A stretch of DNA of 12,447 nucleotides from an uncultured Lachnospiraceae bacterium. Lineage in GTDB: Bacteria; Bacillota; Clostridia; Lachnospirales; Lachnospiraceae. Location of the stretch: positions 1-12,447 of the forward strand of contig CAJTRU010000010.1 of NCBI GenBank assembly GCA_910579085.1, in the 5' to 3' direction. The translations under genes and the position numbers were made by a program. The notes below the pieces were generated by a model. The model was not told where the DNA came from, did not search any database, and worked only from the letters and a program-made list of their open reading frames with translations. Of the stretch, positions 5,174 to 10,220 are shown piece by piece (positions within the stretch are counted from its first letter, which is position 1; the number at the start of each line of letters is the position of its first letter).

Positions 5174-5213
5174 ATCTTCACAGGCTGTTGCAGCAGCCAA
5201 GTACATAGAAAGG
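5168..5213 (+). repeat. Duplicated promoter/leader, copy A
   Basis: 46 bp from the -10 box to the ribosome binding site. It is nearly identical to 5770-5816; differences are confined to four bases after the -10, three single bases and one inserted T. It contains GGCTGTTGCAGCAGCC (5183-5198), a dyad symmetric except at one base pair, immediately after the predicted transcription start. Confidence 0.8.
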
Positions 5214-5223
5214 GGATTTATTC

Positions 5224-5463
5224 ATGTATTGTACTATCAAATGCCATTGTGGATGTTCTGTTTCTTTGAATGAAAAAAACATCAAAAATATTTCGGGTTT
5301 TAACTGCCCTGTATGTAACCAAATACTTGACACAGAATACATTGATAAAATCAAGCAATGCCAGATACTTATAAATGAATGTAAAAAAGTTAAGCATAAA
5401 AAAACTACTTCTAATGGTTTTGCAGATGCTTCTTCTGATTTTTATATCACTTTTGAGTTCTAA
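5224..5463 (+). CDS. Small Cys-rich (zinc-ribbon-like) protein
   Basis: A 79-residue protein. MYCTIKCHCGCSVSLNE and SGFNCPVCNQIL provide C7, C9, C11 and a CPVC knuckle about 18 residues later, a likely single zinc ribbon. The rest is a Lys-rich helix (DTEYIDKIKQCQILINECKKVKHKK) and a polar tail. The ATG at 5224 is 8 nt after AAAGGGG, downstream of the duplicated promoter/leader copy A. Its 3' end overlaps the convergent gene at 5447-5617 by 17 nt. It may be a nucleic-acid-binding or protein-binding adaptor; family not recognised. A decayed relative seems to lie upstream at 4992-5165. Confidence 0.65.
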   Translation: MYCTIKCHCGCSVSLNEKNIKNISGFNCPVCNQILDTEYIDKIKQCQILINECKKVKHKKTTSNGFADASSDFYITFEF

Positions 5464-5617
5464 GTTCACATGAAACTTTTGCTAAATCCTGCATACATTC
5501 AAGTATCTCTTCTATTTGTGAGTATGTAGGATTTTTTGTTTCATTCAGTATTACATCCATTGCCTTTACAGAAACTTTATATGCTTCCTTTCCAAACCAT
5601 TTCTTTTCAATGTCCAA
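5447..5617 (-). CDS. Small helical protein, 56 residues, TTG start
   Basis: A 56-codon frame opening with TTG at 5617, 8 nt after GAGAGGAG. The product begins (M)DIEKKWFGKEAYKVSVKAM and continues DVILNETKNPTYSQIEEI, then LECMQDLAKVSCELRTQK, with strongly coding-like composition. It resembles the protein at 5966-6166 over an ET/RT-x-N...IEEI/HELVE..xQ.M..hAK pattern, so the two are probably paralogues. It starts 2 nt after the stop of a truncated HTH frame (5620-5763), a coupled arrangement. It is convergent with the Cys-rich gene at 5224 and overlaps it by 17 nt. Function unknown. Confidence 0.6.
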   Translation of the reverse strand: MDIEKKWFGKEAYKVSVKAMDVILNETKNPTYSQIEEILECMQDLAKVSCELRTQK

Positions 5618-5619
5618 TT

Positions 5620-5763
5620 CTAATGCTCCTCTCTTGGTATTATGCCTGGTGTTATCCTATCTTCTGGCATTTTGGGTTTTAAAAAATAGTCAATATTAAC
5701 TTTTAATGCCCCACATACTAAAGCATGTCTTATTCCAGTAACTTTCTTGCTTTTCTGTTTCCG
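5620..5763 (-). pseudogene. C-terminal remnant of an XRE-type HTH regulator
   Basis: An open minus-strand frame of 47 codons without a start codon. It reads VTGIRHALVCGALKVNIDYF, then LKPKMPEDRITPGIIPREEH and a TAG stop. The ALVCGALKVNIDYFLKP part matches the last helix and tail of Cro/CI-type HTH domains (typically ..IADALNVSVDYLLkp). The N-terminal HTH helices are absent. The frame is cut by a TAA at 5764-5766, immediately next to the duplicated promoter/leader copy B on the other strand. The duplication event probably destroyed its 5' end. It occupies the place that the intact DUF739 gene holds in the second module. Confidence 0.5.
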
Positions 5764-5775
5764 TTATCCTATAAT
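5747..5775 (+). promoter_or_regulatory. Promoter, duplicated module copy 2
   Basis: TTGCTT (5747-5752), a 17-bp spacer and TATAAT (5770-5775). The -10 and leader are shared with copy 1 while the -35 and spacer differ, so the repeated unit starts at the -10 box. Confidence 0.7.
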
Positions 5776-5816
5776 ATGCTTACAGGCTGTTCCAGCAGCC
5801 GAGTACATATGAAAGG
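5770..5816 (+). repeat. Duplicated promoter/leader, copy B
   Basis: 47 bp nearly identical to 5168-5213, about 602 bp away. It keeps the GGCTG...CAGCC arms (5786-5801), although the loop changes from TTGCAG to TTCCAG, and it keeps AGTACATA and GAAAGG. Arm conservation with loop change fits selection for a hairpin, but one substitution is weak evidence. Confidence 0.8.
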
Positions 5817-5826
5817 AGTAAATCAA

Positions 5827-6018
5827 ATGCCTACAGAACGTTGTGATAACTATGATACTTGTAAAAAATATGCTATATATGGCAAATGTGAACGCGAATG
5901 TAACCAATTTCCTTCTCTTGATTCATTTTGTGATGTACATGAAAAACAAATTATCAACATTCTTTCTAGCATCGACGAGAAGCTTGAGCTGCTTCTTGGC
6001 ACCAAGCAAGATACATAA
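5827..6018 (+). CDS. Small Cys-rich protein, 63 residues
   Basis: MPTERCDNYDTCKKYAIYGK, then CERECNQFPSLDSFCDVHEK, gives six cysteines (C6, C12, C21, C25, and C35 with H38 nearby), spaced like a small metal-binding or disulfide module. A C-terminal helix follows (IINILSSIDEKLELLLG). The ATG at 5827 is 8 nt after GAAAGGAG and downstream of leader copy B, so the longer open frame from 5725 is not used. Its last 53 nt overlap the convergent gene at 5966-6166. It is not obviously homologous to the Cys-rich protein of module 1 despite the shared leader. Function unknown. Confidence 0.65.
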   Translation: MPTERCDNYDTCKKYAIYGKCERECNQFPSLDSFCDVHEKQIINILSSIDEKLELLLGTKQDT

Positions 6019-6166
6019 GCATCTTTGCAATTTCTGTCATTGCTTGTGATGTTTCAACCAATTCATGAACAGTGCAGTCAGTATTTTGTGTACGCTCGAA
6101 AAGCAGTTCCATTTGCTTTTCGAGCATCTCAGACATTCTTTTTTTTATTTCCACTGGCATATACAT
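5966..6166 (-). CDS. Small helical protein, convergent with Cys-rich gene
   Basis: A 66-residue, mostly helical protein: MPVEIKKRMSEMLEKQMELL, FERTQNTDCTVHELVETS, then QAMTEIAKMLMYLAWCQE. The first Met (6166) is 3-4 nt after AAGGAGGT and the third residue is also Met (6160) with 9-10 nt spacing; either may be used. It lies 17 nt downstream of the DUF739 gene and likely shares its promoter. It resembles the 56-residue protein at 5447-5617. A 12-bp inverted repeat lies inside the coding sequence (6094-6125). Family not recognised. Confidence 0.6.
   Translation of the reverse strand: MYMPVEIKKRMSEMLEKQMELLFERTQNTDCTVHELVETSQAMTEIAKMLMYLAWCQEAAQASRRC
6094..6125. repeat. Perfect 12-bp inverted repeat inside a gene
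   Basis: GCTCGAAAAGCA (6094-6105) and TGCTTTTCGAGC (6114-6125) are exact inverted copies with an 8-nt loop. They would form a stable hairpin in either transcript. The repeat encodes LEKQMELLFE of the leftward gene. There is no following U-run. Confidence 0.6.
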
Positions 6167-6183
6167 AGTACCTCCTTGCTTAG

Positions 6184-6408
6184 TTAAATATTTTGAACTT
6201 GAATATCAAAAAAATATTCCTGCATGTCATCCCCTGAAATGTCTAACAGTTCCATTGCTTTGCATATATCAGACTGTTTCCACGACACCTTTCCACATAT
6301 TTTAAGTGAAAGTGTTCTTTCAGACCAGCCCATAGCTTTAGCAAATTTAACCTGACAACCATATTTTTCTACAATTCTGCCACGTAATTTATCATAATTG
6401 AATGCCAT
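6184..6408 (-). CDS. DUF739 Cro-like phage regulator
   Basis: A 74-residue protein matching DUF739, a small HTH family found opposite phage repressors: MAFNYDKLRGRIVEKYGCQV, KFAKAMGWSERTLSLKICGK, then a Ser/Trp-rich turn, SDICKAMELLDI and a terminal EYFFDIQVQ. The HTH spans about residues 17-55, and the YFF tail is typical of the family. ATG 6408 follows GGAAAGGAGGT by 7 nt; the Met eight codons earlier has no such site. It is transcribed from 6450-6478, divergent from the repressor gene, the position of cro in lambdoid phages. It probably lowers repressor transcription on entry into lytic growth. Confidence 0.8.
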   Translation of the reverse strand: MAFNYDKLRGRIVEKYGCQVKFAKAMGWSERTLSLKICGKVSWKQSDICKAMELLDISGDDMQEYFFDIQVQNI

Positions 6409-6426
6409 TGTATAGACCTCCTTTCC

Positions 6427-6442
6427 GTTCAAATGTTTGAAC
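6427..6442. promoter_or_regulatory. Palindromic operator of the lysogeny switch
   Basis: GTTCAAATGTTTGAAC has perfect 7-bp arms around a TG centre. It overlaps the predicted transcription start of the DUF739 gene (-10 at 6450-6455), so a bound repressor would block leftward transcription. A half-site, TTGAAC (6519-6524), coincides with the -35 of the repressor promoter, which would allow autoregulation. Confidence 0.7.
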
Positions 6443-6449
6443 TAGGTAC

Positions 6450-6478
6450 ATCATAACATCTATTTTTTGTTAAGTCAA
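6450..6478 (-). promoter_or_regulatory. Leftward promoter of the DUF739 gene
   Basis: Read leftward: TTGACT (6478-6473), 17 bp, TATGAT (6455-6450). It is near consensus, with the operator at 6427-6442 immediately downstream. Confidence 0.8.
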
Positions 6479-6518
6479 TGCTTAAATTCAATATCTTTAA
6501 CTATTTTTGTTATTACCA

Positions 6519-6547
6519 TTGAACTTTTATTCGCCATATGGTACAAT
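6519..6547 (+). promoter_or_regulatory. Rightward promoter of the repressor operon
   Basis: TTGAAC (6519-6524), 17 bp, TACAAT (6542-6547), followed by AAAGGAGG and ATG 6571. It is expected to drive the repressor and the genes after it. An upstream in-frame ATG at 6538 lies inside this promoter and is not a start. Confidence 0.75.
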
Positions 6548-6570
6548 TTTTATTACAAAGGAGGTACATC

Positions 6571-7368
6571 ATGGTGAAACGAATTAGTACATCAGAAAGA
6601 CTAAACTATATTATGAATAAAAATAATTTAAAACAAATTGACATTCTGAACTTATCACGGCCATTTTGCGACAAATATAATGTAAAAATGAACAAATCTG
6701 ATATAAGCCAGTACGTTTCAGGCAAAGTTGAACCTAGCCAAGAAAAACTAGTAGTTTTGGGAATGGCTTTAAAAGTGACTGAATCATGGTTAATGGGTTT
6801 TGACGTTCCAATGGAACGGAAAGACATGCCTGAAAATGCTATTTCTTTACATGAATATGACAATATCAAAAAATACCGTAACCTAGATGAACAAGGCAAA
6901 CTGCATGTTGATACAGTCCTTGGCTGGGAAACAGAACGGATTAAGGAGCTTTCCAGACAACATAAACAAGATGTAAAAACACAAAAAACAACGCCACCAT
7001 TTCGGATAATACAGTATTACCAGCGTCTTGCTTCTGCTGGCAAAGGTGAATATCTGTTTGATGATATCCCAACAGATACTATCAAAGTGAAAAATACACC
7101 TGTTTCACGCAAAGCAGACTTTGTCATTGGTGTTAATGGCAACAGCATGGAACCAGATTATTATGATGGCGAAAAAGTATTTGTCGAAAAAACTACTGAC
7201 CTTGAAACTGGGGAAGTTGGTATTTTCGTCCGTGGGGAAGAATGTTTTATAAAAGAACTTGGAAAAAACGGCTTAATCTCAAGGAATAAAAAATACCCAT
7301 TAATAACCTCGTCAGAAGATATAAAAGTTGTCGGGAAAGTAACAGGTAAAGTTGAAGAATTATTATAG
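6571..7368 (+). CDS. LexA/CI-type prophage repressor with S24 autopeptidase
   Basis: A 265-residue repressor. Residues about 6-75 are an XRE-type HTH (LNYIMNKNNLKQIDILNLSR, then KSDISQYVSGKVEP and VLGMALKVTESWLMG). A charged linker (95-140) leads to a LexA-like S24 domain. The self-cleavage site is Ala156-Gly157 in RLASAGKGEY. The nucleophile is Ser192 (NGNSMEPDYYDG) and the general base is Lys228 (ECFIKEL). The intact dyad implies RecA-stimulated autocleavage on DNA damage, hence SOS induction. ATG 6571 is 6 nt after AAAGGAGG. It is divergent from the DUF739 gene, and its operators probably lie in 6427-6547. The DUF4160 gene follows 16 nt downstream. Confidence 0.93.
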   Translation: MVKRISTSERLNYIMNKNNLKQIDILNLSRPFCDKYNVKMNKSDISQYVSGKVEPSQEKLVVLGMALKVTESWLMGFDVPMERKDMPENAISLHEYDNIKKYRNLDEQGKLHVDTVLGWETERIKELSRQHKQDVKTQKTTPPFRIIQYYQRLASAGKGEYLFDDIPTDTIKVKNTPVSRKADFVIGVNGNSMEPDYYDGEKVFVEKTTDLETGEVGIFVRGEECFIKELGKNGLISRNKKYPLITSSEDIKVVGKVTGKVEELL

Positions 7369-7384
7369 AAAGGTGGGATAATAA

Positions 7385-7651
7385 ATGCCAACAATAAGCA
7401 TGTTTTATGGTATTTTAATAAAAATGTATAAAGAACAGGGAGGAAAACATAATATTCCCCATATACATGCCGAATATGGGGAATATGAAGCAGTTTACTC
7501 TTTAGATGGTGAACTGGTTGAAGGTGAACTGCCACGTAAACAGAAGAAACTTACCGAAGCATGGATAGCATTACATGAAGATGACCTGAAAGCAAACTGG
7601 AAACTTCTACAGGCTGGTGAACAGTTTTTTAAAATTAATCCATTACAATAG
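7385..7651 (+). CDS. DUF4160 protein (putative TA-type partner of DUF2442)
   Basis: An 88-residue protein matching DUF4160: MPTISMFYGILIKMY at the N-terminus, the hallmark HNIPHIHAEYGEYEAVYSLD core (residues about 22-41), then GELPRKQKKLTEAWIALHED and a helical tail. DUF4160 genes are commonly found directly before DUF2442 genes, as here (12-nt gap). The pair has been regarded as a toxin-antitoxin-like module from genomic association; I know of no proven biochemistry. The ATG follows AAAGGTGG. Sitting 16 nt after the repressor, it should be expressed in the lysogen. Confidence 0.85.
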   Translation: MPTISMFYGILIKMYKEQGGKHNIPHIHAEYGEYEAVYSLDGELVEGELPRKQKKLTEAWIALHEDDLKANWKLLQAGEQFFKINPLQ

Positions 7652-7663
7652 GAGGTTGCTATT

Positions 7664-7918
7664 ATGCTAAGACCGAAACCAATAGAGGTAAAACCTCTTA
7701 AAAACTACTTGCTGTATTTAATTTTTGATAACGGAGAAAATAAGATATTTGATGTAAAACCATTAATTTCTGGCAGCTGGTTTGGTGAACTTAAAAACGA
7801 AAATATTTTTAATACTGTTAGAATATCTGGAAATACAGTTGAATGGATAAATGGGCAGGATGTATGTCCAGATGATTTATATTATCTAAGCAAAAACAGT
7901 ACCAAAACCATAAAATAA
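7664..7918 (+). CDS. DUF2442 protein (partner of DUF4160)
   Basis: An 84-residue protein matching DUF2442: VKPLKNYLLYLIFDNGENKI followed by FDVKPLI, a central G.W.GELKNENIFNTVRISGNT segment and the characteristic VEWINGQDVCPDDLYYLS end (about residues 60-77). Such proteins are small beta-rich domains, often beside DUF4160 or other toxin-antitoxin-like genes, and are a plausible antitoxin or DNA-binding partner. The ATG follows AATAGGAGG by about 8 nt. It is second in the pair and is followed by 44 nt before the HicB-like gene. Confidence 0.85.
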   Translation: MLRPKPIEVKPLKNYLLYLIFDNGENKIFDVKPLISGSWFGELKNENIFNTVRISGNTVEWINGQDVCPDDLYYLSKNSTKTIK

Positions 7919-7962
7919 AAATGTGCCTGGCTTTTAATGCTGTATAATAGGAGGCTTATAAA

Positions 7963-8172
7963 ATGTATAAATATGAACGTATTATTTACTGGTCTGATGA
8001 TGACAATGCTTTTATTGTAGAAGTACCAGAACTTCCTGGATGTATGGCAGATGGTGCAACTGTTGAGGAAGCAGTTGCAAACGCTGAAACCATTATCAAA
8101 GAATGGATTGAAACTACAAAAGAAAGAGGGCTTGAAGTGCCAGAACCCAAAGGGCGGCTTATGTATGCCTGA
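7963..8172 (+). CDS. HicB-like antitoxin-family protein, no adjacent toxin of its own
   Basis: A 69-residue protein with the partial RNase H-like HicB fold: YERIIYWSDDDNAFIVEVPE, then LPGCMADGATVEEAVANAET and IIKEWIETTKERGLEVPEPKG. EVPELPGC and the EPKGRL end are diagnostic. There is no C-terminal DNA-binding domain, as in short HicB proteins. The next gene is another antitoxin-like protein (DUF1902), so this one has no separate HicA next to it. It may be an orphan antitoxin, a second regulator of the same toxin, or a defence against a toxin elsewhere. The ribosome binding site is AGGAGG. Confidence 0.85.
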   Translation: MYKYERIIYWSDDDNAFIVEVPELPGCMADGATVEEAVANAETIIKEWIETTKERGLEVPEPKGRLMYA

Positions 8173-8202
8173 TAACCCATCATATATAAGGAGGTATATA
8201 TT

Positions 8203-8421
8203 ATGGAGTATGTTATAAATTTCACCTGGGACAATGAAGCGGAGGTATGGACTGCTACCAGTAATGACATTCCCGGACTTGTACTGGAATCTGGTTCATT
8301 TGATGCCCTGTTGGAACGCACCCGTTTTGCTGTACCAGAACTTATCAGTCTGAATTCTTCAAAGAACCAGTCTTTTTCACTTACATTTAAGTCAGAACGG
8401 CACGAAAGGATGGTTCTGTAA
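8203..8421 (+). CDS. DUF1902 (HicB-related) antitoxin
   Basis: A 72-residue protein matching DUF1902: YVINFTWDNEAEVWTATSND followed by IPGLVLESGSFDALLERTRF and AVPELISLN. DUF1902 proteins share the HicB-type fold and are usually coded directly before a HicA toxin. Here the stop overlaps the hicA start (TAATG at 8419-8423), so the two are translationally coupled and the antitoxin is made first. It probably sequesters the toxin and may autoregulate. The polar C-terminal tail (KNQSFSLTFKSERHERM) has no separate DNA-binding domain. The ribosome binding site is AAGGAGG, about 8 nt upstream. Confidence 0.85.
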   Translation: MEYVINFTWDNEAEVWTATSNDIPGLVLESGSFDALLERTRFAVPELISLNSSKNQSFSLTFKSERHERMVL

Positions 8422-8615
8422 TGGCTGAATACGAAAAGAAAGTACGTAAAATCCTGTCACAGAATGGCTGTACTTTCCAACGGCGTGGGAAGGGAGACCA
8501 TGATATATGGTACAGTCCTGTTACAGACAGGCATATAACCGTTGATACTAAAATAAAATCAAGGCATACCGCAAATGCAATCTTAAAACAAAGTGGCATT
8601 GATTATAAGTTTTAA
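8421..8615 (+). CDS. hicA: HicA-family toxin (predicted mRNA interferase)
   Basis: A 64-residue protein of the HicA/YcfA family with a double-stranded-RNA-binding-like fold. KKVRKILSQNGCTFQRRGKG leads to the GDHDIWYSP motif with the catalytic His27, then DRHITVDTKIKSRHTANAIL and a terminal KQSGIDYKF. HicA toxins cleave mRNA and tmRNA and stop growth reversibly. Catalytic histidine and length are intact, so it should be active if unopposed. The start overlaps the DUF1902 stop by one base. The gene order, antitoxin then toxin, is the reverse of the original hicAB arrangement but common for DUF1902 pairs. A GC-rich hairpin follows at 8625. Confidence 0.88.
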   Translation: MAEYEKKVRKILSQNGCTFQRRGKGDHDIWYSPVTDRHITVDTKIKSRHTANAILKQSGIDYKF

Positions 8616-8624
8616 ATCTAAAAA

Positions 8625-8652
8625 TTTCCTGCCTGGTGGTGCAGGCAGGAAA
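8625..8652. terminator. Strong hairpin after hicA, possible terminator
   Basis: TTTCCTGCCTG (8625-8635), a GTGGTG loop and CAGGCAGGAAA (8642-8652) form a perfect 11-bp stem 10 nt after the hicA stop. No T-run follows on the plus strand, so rightward termination would be weak or hairpin-only. On the minus strand the stem is followed by TTTTTAG, which could stop transcription entering from the integrase side. Confidence 0.5.
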
Positions 8653-8698
8653 AATCGCACAAGTAATAACTGGTTTCAATCCACATTCACATTGTATT

Positions 8699-8725
8699 GA
8701 ATGGCATATTTATATTATACCATTC
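8699..8725. repeat. Inverted repeat upstream of the integrase gene
   Basis: GAATGGCATA (8699-8708) and TATACCATTC (8716-8725) match at 9 of 10 positions around an AT-rich 7-nt centre (TTTATAT). It lies about 80 nt before the integrase start and may be an operator or integrase arm site. A second imperfect repeat, GCCCTG (8751-8756) and CAGGGC (8778-8783), sits just before the integrase ribosome binding site and could hide it in the RNA. Otherwise 8616-8806 shows no gene. Confidence 0.4.
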
Positions 8726-8806
8726 CAGTCTTTAATTTTCAATAAATTTTGCCCTGTTTTTACTGTTACAATTAAACCAGGGCAGCACAAGAAAGGAATG
8801 ATTGAA

Positions 8807-10075
8807 ATGAACGGCGGAACGAGGAAAAGAGGCTCTACATGGTCATATTATTTTGACCTTGGCAAAGCAGATGGAAAAAGAAAGAAAAAAGAAAAAGGCG
8901 GTTTCCGTACCAAAAAAGAAGCAGAACAGGCACTTGCTGCTGCCATCAATGAATATAACAATGCTGGCCAGGTATTTGAACCTTCTGATATCATAGTTTC
9001 TGATTACCTGGAACAGTGGTACAGCCTGTTCTGCAAGCCAAACCTTAAATATAATACACAGGTCGGGTATTTACGCATTATAGAAGGACATCTTAACCCA
9101 AAGTTCGGGCATTACAAGTTAAAAGCACTTAACCCTGCCATATTGCAGGAATATGCCAACAGCCTGAAATTAAACGGATATTCTAAAAGCCATATAACTG
9201 GAATACTTACAGTGTTCCAGTCTGCACTGGACTATGCTGTTGAACCGCTCCACTACATAAGCCACAACCCCATGAAGCCAGTACGTTTCCCGAAAATAGA
9301 ACGCAAACCAAGGGAACGCATAATCCTGGATTTAGAAGAATGGCAGCGTATCATTAACAGGTTCAGGGACACCAGGTATTATATCCCGCTTATGGCTGGG
9401 TTTTATACAGGGCTTCGTATCAGTGAAGCTTTTGCACTTACATGGGATGACATAGATTTTAATAAAAGGACACTTACAGTAAACAAACAAGTAGTAAAAC
9501 GCAATTTTGGTGCTGATGTGCGCAAGGTTGTAGAGCAGAAAGGAAAACGTGAACAGCGCTCATCATGGTATTTTACAACACCAAAGACTGCATCTTCTGC
9601 CAGGACTGTCCCTTTCGGTGATACACTTTATGAAGCACTTAAAGCAGAATATACAGCACAGAAAAAAAATGAAGTCCAGTATGGTGAATTTTATACAATA
9701 CACGTGTTAAAAAAAGAAACAGACGAAAAAGGCAATGACATGTACAGGATTGTGCCAGTACAGAAATGTGCCGCCAGCCAGCTTCCACGTACCAGGCTGG
9801 TATGCATTGATAAAAATGGGCAGTATACTTCAACAGATTCATTCAAATACTGTTCCAGGGTTATACATAATGAATTACAGCTTGCTTTTGACTACCATTC
9901 ACTAAGACATACACATGCAACCATGCTTATTGAAGCAGGGGCAAATATAAAAAATGTACAGGTGCGCCTTGGACATGCAAATATCCAGACAACATTGCAG
10001 ACCTATGTACATGATACTGAAAAGATGGCAGAACAATCCGTTGAACTCTTTGAACAGGCTGCTGCCATTAAATAA
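8807..10075 (+). CDS. int: Phage tyrosine integrase
   Basis: A 422-residue tyrosine recombinase of the phage/Tn916-like class. Residues about 9-55 are an AP2-like arm-binding domain (GSTWSYYFDLGKADGKRKKK, then RTKKEAEQALAAAI). About 62-158 is the SAM-like core-binding domain. About 170-405 is catalytic, with Arg204 (TGLRISEA), Lys260 (TTPKTASSART), His364 and Arg367 (HSLRHTH), His390 (LGHANIQTT) and nucleophile Tyr400 (TYVHDT). All catalytic residues are present. ATG 8807 is chosen because AAAGGA is 9-10 nt upstream; an ATG at 8798 is too close and the frame further upstream is not coding-like. It faces the 3' end of rlmD, so that end of rlmD is the likely attachment region. A terminator follows at 10108. 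Confidence 0.95.
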   Translation: MNGGTRKRGSTWSYYFDLGKADGKRKKKEKGGFRTKKEAEQALAAAINEYNNAGQVFEPSDIIVSDYLEQWYSLFCKPNLKYNTQVGYLRIIEGHLNPKFGHYKLKALNPAILQEYANSLKLNGYSKSHITGILTVFQSALDYAVEPLHYISHNPMKPVRFPKIERKPRERIILDLEEWQRIINRFRDTRYYIPLMAGFYTGLRISEAFALTWDDIDFNKRTLTVNKQVVKRNFGADVRKVVEQKGKREQRSSWYFTTPKTASSARTVPFGDTLYEALKAEYTAQKKNEVQYGEFYTIHVLKKETDEKGNDMYRIVPVQKCAASQLPRTRLVCIDKNGQYTSTDSFKYCSRVIHNELQLAFDYHSLRHTHATMLIEAGANIKNVQVRLGHANIQTTLQTYVHDTEKMAEQSVELFEQAAAIK

Positions 10076-10107
10076 ATTTAAACCAGGTAGTTTATCCCAG
10101 AAAACAG

Positions 10108-10148
10108 GGCTGCTACACAAAAAGTTCAATGTGTACAGCCTTATTTTT
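10108..10148 (+). terminator. Rho-independent terminator of the integrase operon
   Basis: GGCTG-C-TACAC (10108-10118) pairs with GTGTA-CAGCC (10131-10140): ten base pairs with one bulged C and a 12-nt loop, followed at once by TTATTTTT (10141-10148). It lies 32 nt after the integrase stop. Confidence 0.75.
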
Positions 10149-10164
10149 GTATTTCAGGACACTT

Positions 10165-10201
10165 TTTAAAATATGGGTGGCAAATACATAAAACTGCCAC
10201 C
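10165..10201 (-). terminator. Probable terminator of rlmD
   Basis: Read leftward, GGTGGCA (10201-10195), a 12-nt loop and TGCCACC (10182-10176) form a perfect 7-bp stem. CATATTTTAAAAAG follows, a modest U-rich tail. It begins 20 nt after the rlmD stop. Confidence 0.55.
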
Positions 10202-10220
10202 ACAAATTTCTTGTAAATCC

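Larger units (their letters stand above)
1..10220. mobile_element. Prophage, integrase-side part (left end outside window)
   Basis: The content and order are those of a temperate phage: a leftward early operon, a divergent lysogeny switch (DUF739 Cro-like gene against a LexA-type repressor), a rightward lysogenic operon ending in a tyrosine integrase, then a host rRNA methyltransferase gene. No structural (head, tail, terminase) gene is visible, so an integrative element using phage regulators cannot be excluded. The right boundary is inferred to lie between the integrase stop (10075) and the 3' end of rlmD (10221). No direct repeat defining attL/attR can be seen, because the other end is outside the window. 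Confidence 0.8.

Noticed and set aside
7986..8321. Minus-strand frame of 111 codons opposite the HicB-like and DUF1902 genes
   Set aside because: Both plus-strand genes match known families with good ribosome binding sites; the minus frame is Ser-rich and shadow-like.
8673..8682. GTTTCAATCC, resembling the end of some CRISPR repeats
   Set aside because: It occurs once, with no second copy or regular spacing nearby.
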